A stretch of DNA of 64,000 bases from Pelagibius sp040217155. Its GTDB lineage: Bacteria > Pseudomonadota > Alphaproteobacteria > Kiloniellales > Kiloniellaceae. The notes beneath the pieces are model-generated. The model was not told where the DNA came from. It ran no database searches and was given only the letters and a program-made list of their open reading frames with translations. Of the stretch, positions 45,360 to 53,516 are shown one piece after another. The stretch spans positions 41,552-105,551 of the forward strand of contig JAVJNS010000030.1 of NCBI GenBank assembly GCA_040217155.1. Reading direction: 5' to 3'. Position 1 is the stretch's first letter. Each line of letters opens with the position of its first letter. The translations under genes and the position numbers were made by a program.

Positions 45360-45863
45360 TCAGAACTCCAGATCGAGGGCGATGGCCTCGATTCCGGCGC
45401 GGGCGCAGGCGTCGTCCATCTCGCCGCCGGGCGCGCCGGAGACGCCGACGGCGCCAACGATGCTGCCCTGCGCCTCGACCGGCACGCCGCCGCCCAGCAT
45501 CAGGGCGCCGGTGATGAAGTTGGCGCCATAGGCTTCGGAGCCTGGCTTCATGTTCTCGGCCAGGGTGAGAGTGTCGCCGCGGAAGCTGACGGCTGTCCAG
45601 GCCTTGCGGCGCGCGGTCTCCGGCGTGTGCGGACCGGCGAAGCGGTCGCGCAGCAGCATTTGCAGGGTGCCGAAGCGGTCGACCACCGCGACGGCGATCT
45701 GCGCGCCCTCGGCGCGGCAGGCCTCCATCACCGCTTGAGCCAGCTTCACCGTCAACTCGGGCTTCATCACGGAGAAGGTGATCAAGGCGTCCTCCTGGGC
45801 GCCGGCGGCCGGCGCGCCGGCGAGGAAGCCGAGGACTACGGCCAGGCATCTGAGGGTCTTCAC
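45360..45863 (-). CDS. GlcG/HbpS family heme-binding-type periplasmic protein
   Basis: A 167-residue protein: Sec signal to about Ala22, then the HbpS/GlcG (PF03928) domain with VAVVDRFGTLQMLLRDRFAGPHT and the glycine-rich GGGVPVEAQGSIVGAVGVSGAPG. Family members bind heme or cobalamin or act as redox sensors. It follows soxT by 31 nt in the minus-strand arm of the sox region, so a link with thiosulfate oxidation or cytochrome maturation is plausible but unproven. Confidence 0.85.
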   Translation of the reverse strand: MKTLRCLAVVLGFLAGAPAAGAQEDALITFSVMKPELTVKLAQAVMEACRAEGAQIAVAVVDRFGTLQMLLRDRFAGPHTPETARRKAWTAVSFRGDTLTLAENMKPGSEAYGANFITGALMLGGGVPVEAQGSIVGAVGVSGAPGGEMDDACARAGIEAIALDLEF

Positions 45864-45894
45864 GTGGTGTCTTCCTCTCTCTGTTGCAGGCCCG

Positions 45895-46983
45895 CTATTC
45901 CGCCGGATTACGGCGCGTTATCCGGAAGGCGCTCCAAAGCGATCCCTCCAGCAGATAGCTGAGGCCGAGGCGCGCGCCGAGGGCGATGGAGAGCATGACC
46001 ACCGGCGCGGAGAGCGCCAGCACCGAGGCCGCGCTGACGCCCTGGCCGATCGTGCAGCCCAGGGCGAAGACGCCGCCGGCGCCCATCAGGAAGGCGCCGA
46101 CGATATGGCGGCCCAGCTCGCGCGCGTCGTCGCAGGCCTCCCAGCGGACATCGTGCTTGCGCCAGGCCACGGCCGCGGCGCCCAGCGTGATGCCGATCAC
46201 CAGGCCGACGCCGTAGTCGGGCAGCTCTCCGGTCAAGGCGATGAACTGAAGGAGGGTGTCACCGACCGGCACCACGAAGGAGCCCGCCTCGATCTGTATC
46301 GGTTCGAAGGCGTGGCCGGCGCCCCAGGAGGTCACCAGCCAGCCGAGAGAGATGCCGCCGCCGATCACCACCGCAGTCACGATGTGGCGGGTCTGCCGGC
46401 GGTAGTCCGCGGCCCAGAAGATCCAGGTGAGGAGCAGGACGACGACGACCGCGGCCGTCAGCGGCTGGGCGTCGAAACCGAGCAGGGCGCTGGCCAGGCT
46501 GGCGATCGACTGGTCGCCGGCGAAACTCAGGTCGGCGGCGAGGTCGTCGACCATCGCGACGCGGGCCTGGGCGATGAGGCCGCGCTGGGCGGCGAGGGCG
46601 GAGAGCCCAAGCACCAGCAGCACGACCAGCGAACGCAGGCTGCCGCCGCCCAGGCGCAGCAGGGCGCCGAAGCCGCAGGTGCCGACCAGGGCCATGCCGA
46701 AGCCGAAGGCGAGACCGCCCAGGATGGCGCCGCTCCAGCCGAAGGAGGCGCTCAGGTAGAAACTGCCGCTCAGGTCGACGAGGCCACCGAGGGCCATTGC
46801 CTGGGTGGCGGCGATGGCGCTGGCGGCGGCCAGGATCCAGCTGCGCAGGCCGTTGCTGTCGTTGGCGTACCAGTGGCGTTCCAGGCCTGCCAGAATGCAG
46901 AAGCGGTCATGCCGGGCGACGGCGCCGATGACGAGACCGATAAGGCCTCCGGCGATTGGTATCAGCCAGCCGATGTCCTGCAT
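45895..46983 (-). CDS. soxT: SoxT-type YeeE/YedE sulfur-compound transporter
   Basis: Inner-membrane channel that likely imports thiosulfate or another sulfur intermediate. The 362 residues have about nine to ten hydrophobic segments and the three relay cysteines of YeeE: Cys29 (HDRFCILAG), Cys103 (GTCGFGALLR) and Cys310 (ALGCTIGQG). ATG 46983 has GGGAGGAG upstream; 57 upstream codons are rejected. Gene order soxS-soxR-soxT matches other alphaproteobacterial sox clusters and supports the name. Confidence 0.87.
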   Translation of the reverse strand: MQDIGWLIPIAGGLIGLVIGAVARHDRFCILAGLERHWYANDSNGLRSWILAAASAIAATQAMALGGLVDLSGSFYLSASFGWSGAILGGLAFGFGMALVGTCGFGALLRLGGGSLRSLVVLLVLGLSALAAQRGLIAQARVAMVDDLAADLSFAGDQSIASLASALLGFDAQPLTAAVVVVLLLTWIFWAADYRRQTRHIVTAVVIGGGISLGWLVTSWGAGHAFEPIQIEAGSFVVPVGDTLLQFIALTGELPDYGVGLVIGITLGAAAVAWRKHDVRWEACDDARELGRHIVGAFLMGAGGVFALGCTIGQGVSAASVLALSAPVVMLSIALGARLGLSYLLEGSLWSAFRITRRNPAE

Positions 46984-47068
46984 CGACTCCTCCCTTTGCC
47001 TTGACCCGCCACCGCATTCTGCGAAAGCCAGGTCCTGTCCGGCGCCGTCCGGTCCGGAATCCGGCGCC

Positions 47069-47425
47069 TTACCGCTTGTTGCTCGCGGCTTTTTCCCGTG
47101 CCGGCTTGCAGAAGAATTCGTAGAGCATCTCCACAAGCTGGGTGACTTCCTCATTGGCGATGGAATAGTAGATCATGCGGCCCTCGCGTCGCGTTGCGAC
47201 CAGGCGGTCGAAGCGCAGCCGCGCGAGCTGTTGAGAGACCGCGGCCTGCGGCATGTTCATGATGTCTTCGAGTTCGGAAACCGATTTCTCGCCCTCGACG
47301 AGGATGCAAAGGATCAGCAGCCGGCTCTCATGGGACAGCGCCTTCATCAGGTCGCCGGCCTTGCGCGCCTGCTCCATGAGAACCTCGATGTCCTTCGGCG
47401 GCGCACCTGGTGCGAGATCAGCCAT
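47069..47425 (-). CDS. soxR: ArsR-family repressor of sulfur oxidation
   Basis: A 118-residue winged-helix repressor (recognition helix about 58-73, MPQAAVSQQLARLRFD). Its only two Cys, Cys40 and Cys106, sit 66 residues apart, the same spacing as the persulfide-sensing pair Cys41/Cys107 of SqrR, so it probably derepresses on reactive sulfur species. ATG 47425 overlaps the soxS stop by 8 nt. It likely binds the dyads at 47858-47879 and 49311-49341. Not related to the redox regulator SoxR of E. coli. Confidence 0.9.
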   Translation of the reverse strand: MADLAPGAPPKDIEVLMEQARKAGDLMKALSHESRLLILCILVEGEKSVSELEDIMNMPQAAVSQQLARLRFDRLVATRREGRMIYYSIANEEVTQLVEMLYEFFCKPAREKAASNKR

Positions 47426-47819
47426 TCTCGTCTCCCCCGGCAGAGGGCACCAGTTTGGCCAGCATCTCCGCCAGCAGCGGCCAGAAAAAGTCCTCACCCG
47501 GATAGCCGCGCAGGCGGGCGATCTCGCTGCCGTTCTCGATGACGATGAAGGTCGGCGTGTAGCGGTCGACGGCGATCTCCGCCAGGTCGGCCGGCCACGG
47601 CTCCGTGATATCGACGCGGCGCAGCGGTGCCCTGCGGCCTTCTTCGGTCACGGGGTAGATCGGCGCGATTTCCTTGTTCCAGCGGGCGCACCAGACACAG
47701 CCGGGACTCTCGAGCATGACCAACTCCGCCGCCATCGCGGCGCGCGGCACGGCGGCACCGGCCGCCGCGGCGCAAACCAGGGCCAGGAGGGTAAAAAGGG
47801 CTCTCGCGGACTTCATCAT
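47418..47819 (-). CDS. soxS: Periplasmic thioredoxin-like protein SoxS
   Basis: A 133-residue thioredoxin-fold protein with a Sec signal (cleavage near Ala31) and redox motif CVWC (41-44), followed by a YTPTFIVIENG cis-Pro segment. In Paracoccus SoxS keeps the thiosulfate-oxidising SoxYZ reactivated. ATG 47819 or 47816 (ATGATG) is the start; earlier in-frame codons lie in the operator region. First gene of the minus-strand arm and divergent from soxV. Confidence 0.87.
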   Translation of the reverse strand: MMKSARALFTLLALVCAAAAGAAVPRAAMAAELVMLESPGCVWCARWNKEIAPIYPVTEEGRRAPLRRVDITEPWPADLAEIAVDRYTPTFIVIENGSEIARLRGYPGEDFFWPLLAEMLAKLVPSAGGDENG

Positions 47820-47857
47820 TGGCAGCGGTGGCGGAATCCAGATTGAACCGGCATAAT

Positions 47858-47879
47858 ATATATGAATTAATGCATGTAT
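47858..47879. promoter_or_regulatory. Putative SoxR operator in the soxS-soxV intergenic region
   Basis: A 22-nt AT-rich dyad centred on ATGAATT/AATGCAT, 9 of 11 positions symmetric, in otherwise GC-rich DNA 39 nt upstream of soxS and 75 nt upstream of soxV. ArsR proteins bind dyads of this shape. The half TATGAATT recurs at 49330-49337 before soxX. SoxR of other alphaproteobacteria is known to bind the soxS-soxV and soxW-soxX intergenic regions. Confidence 0.6.
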
Positions 47880-47953
47880 TGCAAACCCGGCGTCAGGGCC
47901 GACCACAAGGAGATCCCGCCGCCATGCCGCCGCCCCAGAGAGAGTGCTGCTGA

Positions 47954-48688
47954 ATGCTCGACGTGACCTACGGCGGCGCCTTCCTGGCCGGATTGATCTC
48001 CTTCGTCTCGCCCTGTGTGCTGCCGATCGTGCCGCCCTATCTGGCCTACCTGGCGGGCCTTTCTTTCGATGAACTGAAGAACGAGAGCCGCGGCGCCGAA
48101 TCGACGCGCAAGCTGATCCTCGCCGCCGTCGGTTTCGTTCTCGGCTTCACCACGGTGTTCATCGCGCTGGGCACGACGGCCAGCATCATCGGCCAGTCGA
48201 TCGCCCGCTATTTCGACATCCTGTCGATCGTCGCCGGGCTGATCATCCTGGTCATGGGCCTGCATTTCCTCGGCGTCTTCCGTATCCCACTGTTGTATCG
48301 CGATACCAGGGTTCAGGTGGACCGCCGCCCCGCCGGCATCGCCGGCGCCTATGTCATGGGACTGGCCTTCGCTTTCGGCTGGACGCCCTGCGTCGGCCCG
48401 GTGCTGGCGGCTATTCTCTTCGTTGCCGGGGCCGAAGCCACGGCGGCCCGCGGCGCCGTCCTGCTCGGCACCTATTCGCTGGGGATTGGGCTTCCCTTCG
48501 TGCTGGCGGCGGTTTTCGCCACGCGTTTCCTCGACTGGGCGGCGCGCTTCAAGCGGCATATGCACAAGGTCGAAATGGCGATGGGAGCCATCCTGGTCGT
48601 GACGGGTATACTCTTCATGACCGGCCAGATGGCGGAAATCGCTTTCTGGCTCCTGGAAACCTTTCCCGTCTTTCAAAGCATTGGATGA
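47954..48688 (+). CDS. soxV: Thiol-electron transporter SoxV (CcdA family)
   Basis: Inner-membrane protein that moves electrons from cytoplasmic thioredoxin to periplasmic SoxW/SoxS. The 244 residues form six hydrophobic segments with the CcdA cysteine motifs FVSPCVLPIVPPYLAYLAG (about 17-35) and WTPCVGPVLA (about 142-151). It begins the plus-strand sox operon and overlaps or abuts soxW. Ribosome site is weak (GAGAGAG upstream). Confidence 0.92.
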   Translation: MLDVTYGGAFLAGLISFVSPCVLPIVPPYLAYLAGLSFDELKNESRGAESTRKLILAAVGFVLGFTTVFIALGTTASIIGQSIARYFDILSIVAGLIILVMGLHFLGVFRIPLLYRDTRVQVDRRPAGIAGAYVMGLAFAFGWTPCVGPVLAAILFVAGAEATAARGAVLLGTYSLGIGLPFVLAAVFATRFLDWAARFKRHMHKVEMAMGAILVVTGILFMTGQMAEIAFWLLETFPVFQSIG

Positions 48689-48699
48689 GGAGGAGAGTC

Positions 48700-49284
48700 A
48701 TGTTGAAACGCTTGCTTGTGGTACTAGCCTTCTGCCTGCCCGCCTCGGCGGGCTGGGCGGCGACCCTGGGAGACGACGGCCTGCACAAGCAGGACTGGTT
48801 TGCCATCACCTTCCGCGACATGAGGGAAGACATCGCCGCCGCCCAGGCGGAGGGCAAGCGTCTGGCCATTATCGTTGAGCAGCGCGGCTGCATCTATTGC
48901 CGCATTGTGCATGAGGAGATCCTGACCGACCCGGAGGTTAGGGACTACATCAAGGCCAACTACTCCATGGTGCAGTACAACCTCTACGGTGACGAGGAGG
49001 TCATCGACCTGGACGGCGAGGTCCTGACCGAGAAGACCGCGGCGCGCAAATGGGGCATCGCCTTTACCCCGACCATTCTGTTCCTGCCGGAACAGGCCGG
49101 GGGAGAACTGGATACCCGTCAGGCGGCGGTTGCCACCATGCCCGGCGCCTTCCGCAAGGGCACCTTTCTCGACCTCTTCACCTGGGTGCGGCAGAAGCTC
49201 TATGACACCGATGAGGATTTCCAGCGCTTTCACGCCCGGCGGATCAGCGAGCGTGCCGCCGCCGGCGTCAAGAACACGGACTGA
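48700..49284 (+). CDS. soxW: Periplasmic thioredoxin SoxW
   Basis: A 194-residue thioredoxin-fold protein with Sec signal (cleavage near Ala21) and the active site CIYC (64-67), reduced by SoxV. ATG 48700 is preferred to ATG 48685 because AGGAGGAGAG lies 4-13 nt before it. Last gene before the second SoxR operator, so soxVW form one short transcript unit. Confidence 0.9.
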   Translation: MLKRLLVVLAFCLPASAGWAATLGDDGLHKQDWFAITFRDMREDIAAAQAEGKRLAIIVEQRGCIYCRIVHEEILTDPEVRDYIKANYSMVQYNLYGDEEVIDLDGEVLTEKTAARKWGIAFTPTILFLPEQAGGELDTRQAAVATMPGAFRKGTFLDLFTWVRQKLYDTDEDFQRFHARRISERAAAGVKNTD

Positions 49285-49310
49285 CGGAAATCATGAGCCC
49301 GGCGGCAATA

Positions 49311-49341
49311 CATTCAAGAATTGCAATTTATGAATTGAATG
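49311..49341. promoter_or_regulatory. Putative SoxR operator in the soxW-soxX intergenic region
   Basis: Perfect inverted repeat CATTCAA (49311-49317) - N17 - TTGAATG (49335-49341), AT-rich, about 80 nt upstream of soxX. It shares TATGAATT with the dyad at 47858-47879. It probably controls soxXYZABCD transcription. Confidence 0.58.
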
Positions 49342-49420
49342 ACGGGCGCGCCGCCGTTAGAGTAGCGAAAAATAACCGTCGGATTTCATGCGGCGGATCA
49401 TAAAAGGGGGATATTTGCCC

Positions 49421-49879
49421 ATGCTTGCAGCAAGAACCGGTATCGCCGCGGCGGCGCTGTTGGTCGGTGTCTCGACTGCCCAGGCGGCCGAGCTGGCCCC
49501 GGAGAAGGTGGAATTCGTCGACGGGCAGGTGGCTCAGTCCTTGACCGGGAAACCCGGTGACGTCGCCGAGGGCCGCAAGTTCTTCGCCGACCGCAAGCTG
49601 GGCAACTGCCTGGCCTGCCACGTCAATTCAGAGATGACCGAGCAGCAGTTCCACGGCGAGGTCGGCCCGCCGCTGGATGGCGTCGCCGATCGCTGGACCG
49701 AGGCGGACCTGCGCGCCATCGTAGTCAATTCCAAGGCCGTTTTTGGCGAGCAGACGGTGATGCCCGGCTTCTATTCCTTGGAAGTCGGCGCGAATGTTCG
49801 CAAGGACCTGGTCGGCAAAACGATCCTGACCGCCGAACAGGTCGAGTCGATTGTTGCTTATCTCGGCACGCTTAAGTGA
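49421..49879 (+). CDS. soxX: Cytochrome c subunit SoxX
   Basis: Monoheme subunit of the SoxXA cytochrome, which oxidatively links thiosulfate to the SoxY cysteine. The 152 residues include a Sec signal to about Ala23 and CLACH (63-67) heme c site; the axial Met is probably in TVMPGFY. ATG 49421 with AAGGGGG upstream is chosen over 49388. It starts the structural operon soxXYZABCD. Confidence 0.93.
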   Translation: MLAARTGIAAAALLVGVSTAQAAELAPEKVEFVDGQVAQSLTGKPGDVAEGRKFFADRKLGNCLACHVNSEMTEQQFHGEVGPPLDGVADRWTEADLRAIVVNSKAVFGEQTVMPGFYSLEVGANVRKDLVGKTILTAEQVESIVAYLGTLK

Positions 49880-49905
49880 CCGACGAGCTCAACGGGAGAA
49901 CACCT

Positions 49906-50361
49906 ATGCAAGTGACACGACGCGAGGCGCTGGGACTCTCCGCGGCCACGGCAACCTTTGTGGTGCTTGGTCCCGGATTGACGACCGCCTTCGCAGACGA
50001 AGCCGCCGCCGAGAAGATGCTCATGGAGTTTGCCGGCGGCAAGACGCCGGCAAGCGGCAGGGTCGACCTGAAGGCGCCGGAGATCGCCGAAAACGGCAAC
50101 ACCGTTCCCATCTCGGTTTCCGTCGAAAGCGATATGACCGAGGACTCTTATGTTCAGTCGGTCATGTTGCTGGCAGAAGGCAACCCAAATCCGGGAGTCG
50201 CGACTTTCAACTTCACGCCCATGAGCGGTGAGGCCAGCGCGACGACGCGCATGCGACTGGCCAAGACGCAGAACGTGGTCGCCATCGCCAAGATGAACGA
50301 CGGTTCGGTGTTCATGGACAAGAAGCTGGTCAAGGTCACGATCGGCGGCTGCGGCGGCTGA
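49906..50361 (+). CDS. soxY: Sulfur carrier SoxY
   Basis: Carrier that holds the sulfur intermediate on its C-terminal Cys. The 151 residues end in GGCGG with Cys149, the diagnostic SoxY swinging arm. The N-terminus has a twin-arginine signal (VTRREALGLS) for folded export with SoxZ. GGGAGA precedes ATG 49906; a GTG start overlapping the soxX stop is less likely because it would distort the Tat signal. Confidence 0.94.
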   Translation: MQVTRREALGLSAATATFVVLGPGLTTAFADEAAAEKMLMEFAGGKTPASGRVDLKAPEIAENGNTVPISVSVESDMTEDSYVQSVMLLAEGNPNPGVATFNFTPMSGEASATTRMRLAKTQNVVAIAKMNDGSVFMDKKLVKVTIGGCGG

Positions 50362-50383
50362 TCGGCAAGCGAGGAAAACGAAA

Positions 50384-50710
50384 ATGGCAGTGTCCAAACC
50401 CCGTGTGAAAGTACCCAAAACGGCCTCGGCCGGCGAGGTCATCACAATCAAGACTCTGATCAGCCACAAAATGGAATCCGGCCAGCGCAAGGACAAGGAA
50501 GGCAACGTGATTCCACGGCAGATCATCAACAAGTTCACCTGTGAATTCGAAGGCAAGCCGGTCTTCTCCTGCGACGTCGAACCGGCGATCTCGGCCAACC
50601 CCTATTTCGAGTTCTCGGCGAAAGTCATGGAAAGCGGCACCTTCAAGTTCACCTGGGTGGACGACAGCGGTGACGTTTACACCCACGAGCAGGCCATCGA
50701 GGTCAATTAG
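50384..50710 (+). CDS. soxZ: Sulfur carrier partner SoxZ
   Basis: Forms the SoxYZ heterodimer and is exported together with SoxY's Tat signal; it has no signal of its own. The 108 residues are all-beta and show KTLISHKMESGQRKD and FTWVDDSGDVY, typical of SoxZ. GCGAGGA lies before ATG 50384, 22 nt after soxY. Confidence 0.94.
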   Translation: MAVSKPRVKVPKTASAGEVITIKTLISHKMESGQRKDKEGNVIPRQIINKFTCEFEGKPVFSCDVEPAISANPYFEFSAKVMESGTFKFTWVDDSGDVYTHEQAIEVN

Positions 50711-50794
50711 ACCTCGGGCACTTCAACGGCCGGTGCCGAAGCAAAACGAAGAACGCGCCGGGCCGGCAAGGGTGAGGCACAAACGGGAGGGAAA

Positions 50795-51661
50795 GTGTTG
50801 AAGAAGAATCTGGTCTTGGCGGCGCTCGCCGCCGCCGTAACAGCCTCCGCCGCCGTCGTTACCGTGGTTTCTGCCGAACCTGTCGACGAGGAACTCGTCA
50901 TCGACGGTGAAATGCAGATGATCACGCGGACTGCGGCTCCGGAGGGGCATCCCTTCGATGAAGTGCTCTCCGGCTGGCTGTACCGCACGCCGGAGACGCG
51001 CGCGCTCGAGGCCGACTCCTTCCAGAACGCCGGCATGCTCTACGTCGAGCGTGGCGAGGAACTGTGGAACAGCGTCGAGGGCGAGGCGGGCAAGTCCTGC
51101 GCTTCCTGTCATGGCGACGCTGCGGATACCATGGCTGGCGTTGGCGCCGCCTATCCCAAGTGGGACCCGGATGCCAAGCGCCCGATCAACATGGAACTGC
51201 AGATCAACAAGTGCCGCGAAAACAACATGAAGGCTGAGGCCTACAAGTTCGATTCCGCGGAGCAGAAGGCGCTGACGACCTACGTGAAGCACCAGTCGCT
51301 TGGCCAACCGGTTGCTATCGATCTCGGCCAGGGCGATCTGCAGACTTGGTGGGAAAAGGGTAAGGATGTCTACTACACGCGCACCGGCCAGTTGAATCTC
51401 TCCTGCGCCACCTGCCACGAGCAAAACAACGGTAAGTACATTCGTGCCGACCATCTCAGCCAGGGCAACGCGAACGGCTTCCCGACCTACCGCCTGAAGC
51501 AGTCCAACATGGTGTCGCTGCACAACCGCTTCCGGGGCTGCATCCGCGACACGCGGGCGGAATTCCCGGCAGCCTTCTCGGACGAACTCATGGCGCTCGA
51601 GGTCTATGTGACCTGGCGTGGCACCGGGCTTTCGGTGGAAACGCCGGCCGTCCGCCAGTAG
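50795..51661 (+). CDS. soxA: Diheme cytochrome subunit SoxA
   Basis: Catalytic subunit of SoxXA. The 288 residues have a Sec signal (cleavage near Ala27), two heme c sites CASCH (102-106) and CATCH (204-208), and Cys249 in RFRGCIRDTR, the persulfide-bearing ligand of the active-site heme. Presence of both CXXCH motifs makes it the diheme form. Start is GTG 50795 with GGAGGG five nt upstream; TTG 50798 is an alternative. A strong hairpin follows before soxB. Confidence 0.94.
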   Translation: MLKKNLVLAALAAAVTASAAVVTVVSAEPVDEELVIDGEMQMITRTAAPEGHPFDEVLSGWLYRTPETRALEADSFQNAGMLYVERGEELWNSVEGEAGKSCASCHGDAADTMAGVGAAYPKWDPDAKRPINMELQINKCRENNMKAEAYKFDSAEQKALTTYVKHQSLGQPVAIDLGQGDLQTWWEKGKDVYYTRTGQLNLSCATCHEQNNGKYIRADHLSQGNANGFPTYRLKQSNMVSLHNRFRGCIRDTRAEFPAAFSDELMALEVYVTWRGTGLSVETPAVRQ

Positions 51662-51672
51662 ACAGTTGCGGG

Positions 51673-51699
51673 ACCGGCGGCGGCTCTGCCGCCGCCGGT
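51673..51699 (+). terminator. Strong hairpin between soxA and soxB
   Basis: Perfect 11-bp stem ACCGGCGGCGG - CTCTG - CCGCCGCCGGT, eleven nt after the soxA stop. No T-run follows. It may protect the soxXYZA message and lower soxBCD expression. Confidence 0.6.
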
Positions 51700-51774
51700 T
51701 CTGGAAATTCACATTTCGACAGCTGGAGACCCTGTCCGCCGGCCTGACGGCACGGGCAGGAAGAGAGGGTTCTT

Positions 51775-53466
51775 ATGTTCTCGAGACGCGATTTCCTGAC
51801 GGCTTCGGTGGCCTTGGCGGCCATCGCCGGCCCTGGAATGACGGGGCGCTGGAGCCGGGCCGCGGCGCAGCAGCGTCTGACTGAAGAGGACCTGCTGTCG
51901 GCGGAGGCGTTCGGTAATGTCACCCTGCTGCACGTCACCGACATCCATGCCCAGATCAAGCCGCTCTATTTCCGCGAGCCCTCGGTTAATCTCGGCGTCG
52001 GCGAAGTCGAGGGCCTGCCGCCGCATGTGACCGGCGCCGATTTTCTGAAGATGTTCAACCTGCGGCCCGGCAGTCCGGAGGCCTACGCCCTGACGTCCGT
52101 CGACTTCGCCGCTCTGGCCAAAACCTACGGCAGGATGGGCGGGCTCGACCGGGTGGCCACCATCGTCAAGCGGGTGCGCGGCGAGCGGCCCGGCAACACC
52201 CTGTTCCTCGACGGCGGCGATACCTGGCAGGGCAGCTACACGGCCAACGCGACGGCCGGCGCCGATATGGTCGAGATCATGCACGCCCTGGGCGTCGATG
52301 CCATGACCGCGCACTGGGAGTTCACTTACGGCACCGAGCGGGTGAACGAGATCGTCGAGGATCTGCGGTTCCCGCTGCTGGCAGGCAATATCTTCGACGA
52401 CGAGTGGATGGAGCCGGCCTTCAAGGCTTACGAGATCTTCCAGCGCGGCGGTGTGAAGATCGCCGTCATCGGCCAGGCCTTTCCCTATACGCCGATCGCC
52501 AATCCGCGCTGGATGATCCCGAACTGGAGTTTCGGCATCCGCGAGGAGGAAGTGGTGAAGAACGTGGCCGCGGCGCGCGCGGAGGGTGCCGAACTGGTGG
52601 TCCTGCTGTCGCACAACGGCTTCGACGTCGACCGCAAACTGGCCGGCCGGGTCGCCGGTATCGACGTGATCCTCAGCGGCCACACCCATGACGCCCTGCC
52701 GGAACCGGTGCGGGTCGGCGAGACCATGATCATCGCCTCCGGATCCAACGGCAAGTTCGTGTCGCGCCTCGACCTTAATGTCTCCGGCGGCGAGATGAAG
52801 GGCTACCGCTACCGTCTCATCCCCGTGTTTTCCGACGTCATCGCGCCGGATCCCGAGGTCGCCGGGCTGATCGACAGCCTGCGCGCGCCTTACGCAGACG
52901 AACTGAAACGCGAACTGGGGCGCAGCGACACGCTGCTTTACCGGCGCGGCAATTTCAACGGCACCTTCGACGATCTGATCTGCCAGGCGCTGCTGGCCGA
53001 ACGCGACGCGGAAATCGCGCTCTCGCCCGGCTTTCGCTGGGGCACCTCGCTGTTGCCGGGCCAGGCAATCACGGTCGAGGATCTGCACAACGCCTGCGCC
53101 ATGACCTACCCGGAGGCCTATCGTTCCACCATGAGCGGCCAGCTCATCAAGGAAATCCTCGAGGACGTTGCCGACAACCTCTTCAACACTGACCCCTACT
53201 ATCAGCAGGGCGGCGACATGGTGCGGGTCGGCGGCATGGGCTATCGGATCGATCCGATACGGCCGATCGGTTCGCGGATCTCGGAGATGACCCATTTGAA
53301 GACCGGCGCGCCGATCGACCCGGCGCGCGATTACGTCGTCGCCGGCTGGGCCTCGGTGAACGAGGGAACCGAGGGACCGCCGGTCTGGGATGTGGTCGAG
53401 GCGCATCTGCAAAAGAATCCGGTGGTTCAGTTGGAAGAGAACCGGTCGGTCAAGCTGACCGGCTAG
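51775..53466 (+). CDS. soxB: Thiosulfohydrolase SoxB
   Basis: Di-manganese enzyme of the 5'-nucleotidase fold that releases sulfate from SoxY-bound thiosulfonate. The 563 residues begin with a Tat signal (FSRRDFLTASVAL) and carry THVTDIHAQIKPLYFREPS-type metal motif near 60-75, GGDTWQGSYT and SGHTHDALPEPV. It is exported folded, in line with SoxYZ. Followed after 50 nt by soxC. Confidence 0.95.
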   Translation: MFSRRDFLTASVALAAIAGPGMTGRWSRAAAQQRLTEEDLLSAEAFGNVTLLHVTDIHAQIKPLYFREPSVNLGVGEVEGLPPHVTGADFLKMFNLRPGSPEAYALTSVDFAALAKTYGRMGGLDRVATIVKRVRGERPGNTLFLDGGDTWQGSYTANATAGADMVEIMHALGVDAMTAHWEFTYGTERVNEIVEDLRFPLLAGNIFDDEWMEPAFKAYEIFQRGGVKIAVIGQAFPYTPIANPRWMIPNWSFGIREEEVVKNVAAARAEGAELVVLLSHNGFDVDRKLAGRVAGIDVILSGHTHDALPEPVRVGETMIIASGSNGKFVSRLDLNVSGGEMKGYRYRLIPVFSDVIAPDPEVAGLIDSLRAPYADELKRELGRSDTLLYRRGNFNGTFDDLICQALLAERDAEIALSPGFRWGTSLLPGQAITVEDLHNACAMTYPEAYRSTMSGQLIKEILEDVADNLFNTDPYYQQGGDMVRVGGMGYRIDPIRPIGSRISEMTHLKTGAPIDPARDYVVAGWASVNEGTEGPPVWDVVEAHLQKNPVVQLEENRSVKLTG

Positions 53467-53516
53467 AGCTAAAGCATCGCGGTCACGGCGGTGCCATGAC
53501 ACTTCGGAGTGTTTGA

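Noticed and set aside
45778..47004. Plus-strand frame of 408 codons opposite soxT
   Set aside because: Asp/Gly/Gln-rich shadow of a membrane protein gene on the other strand that has conserved cysteines and a good start.
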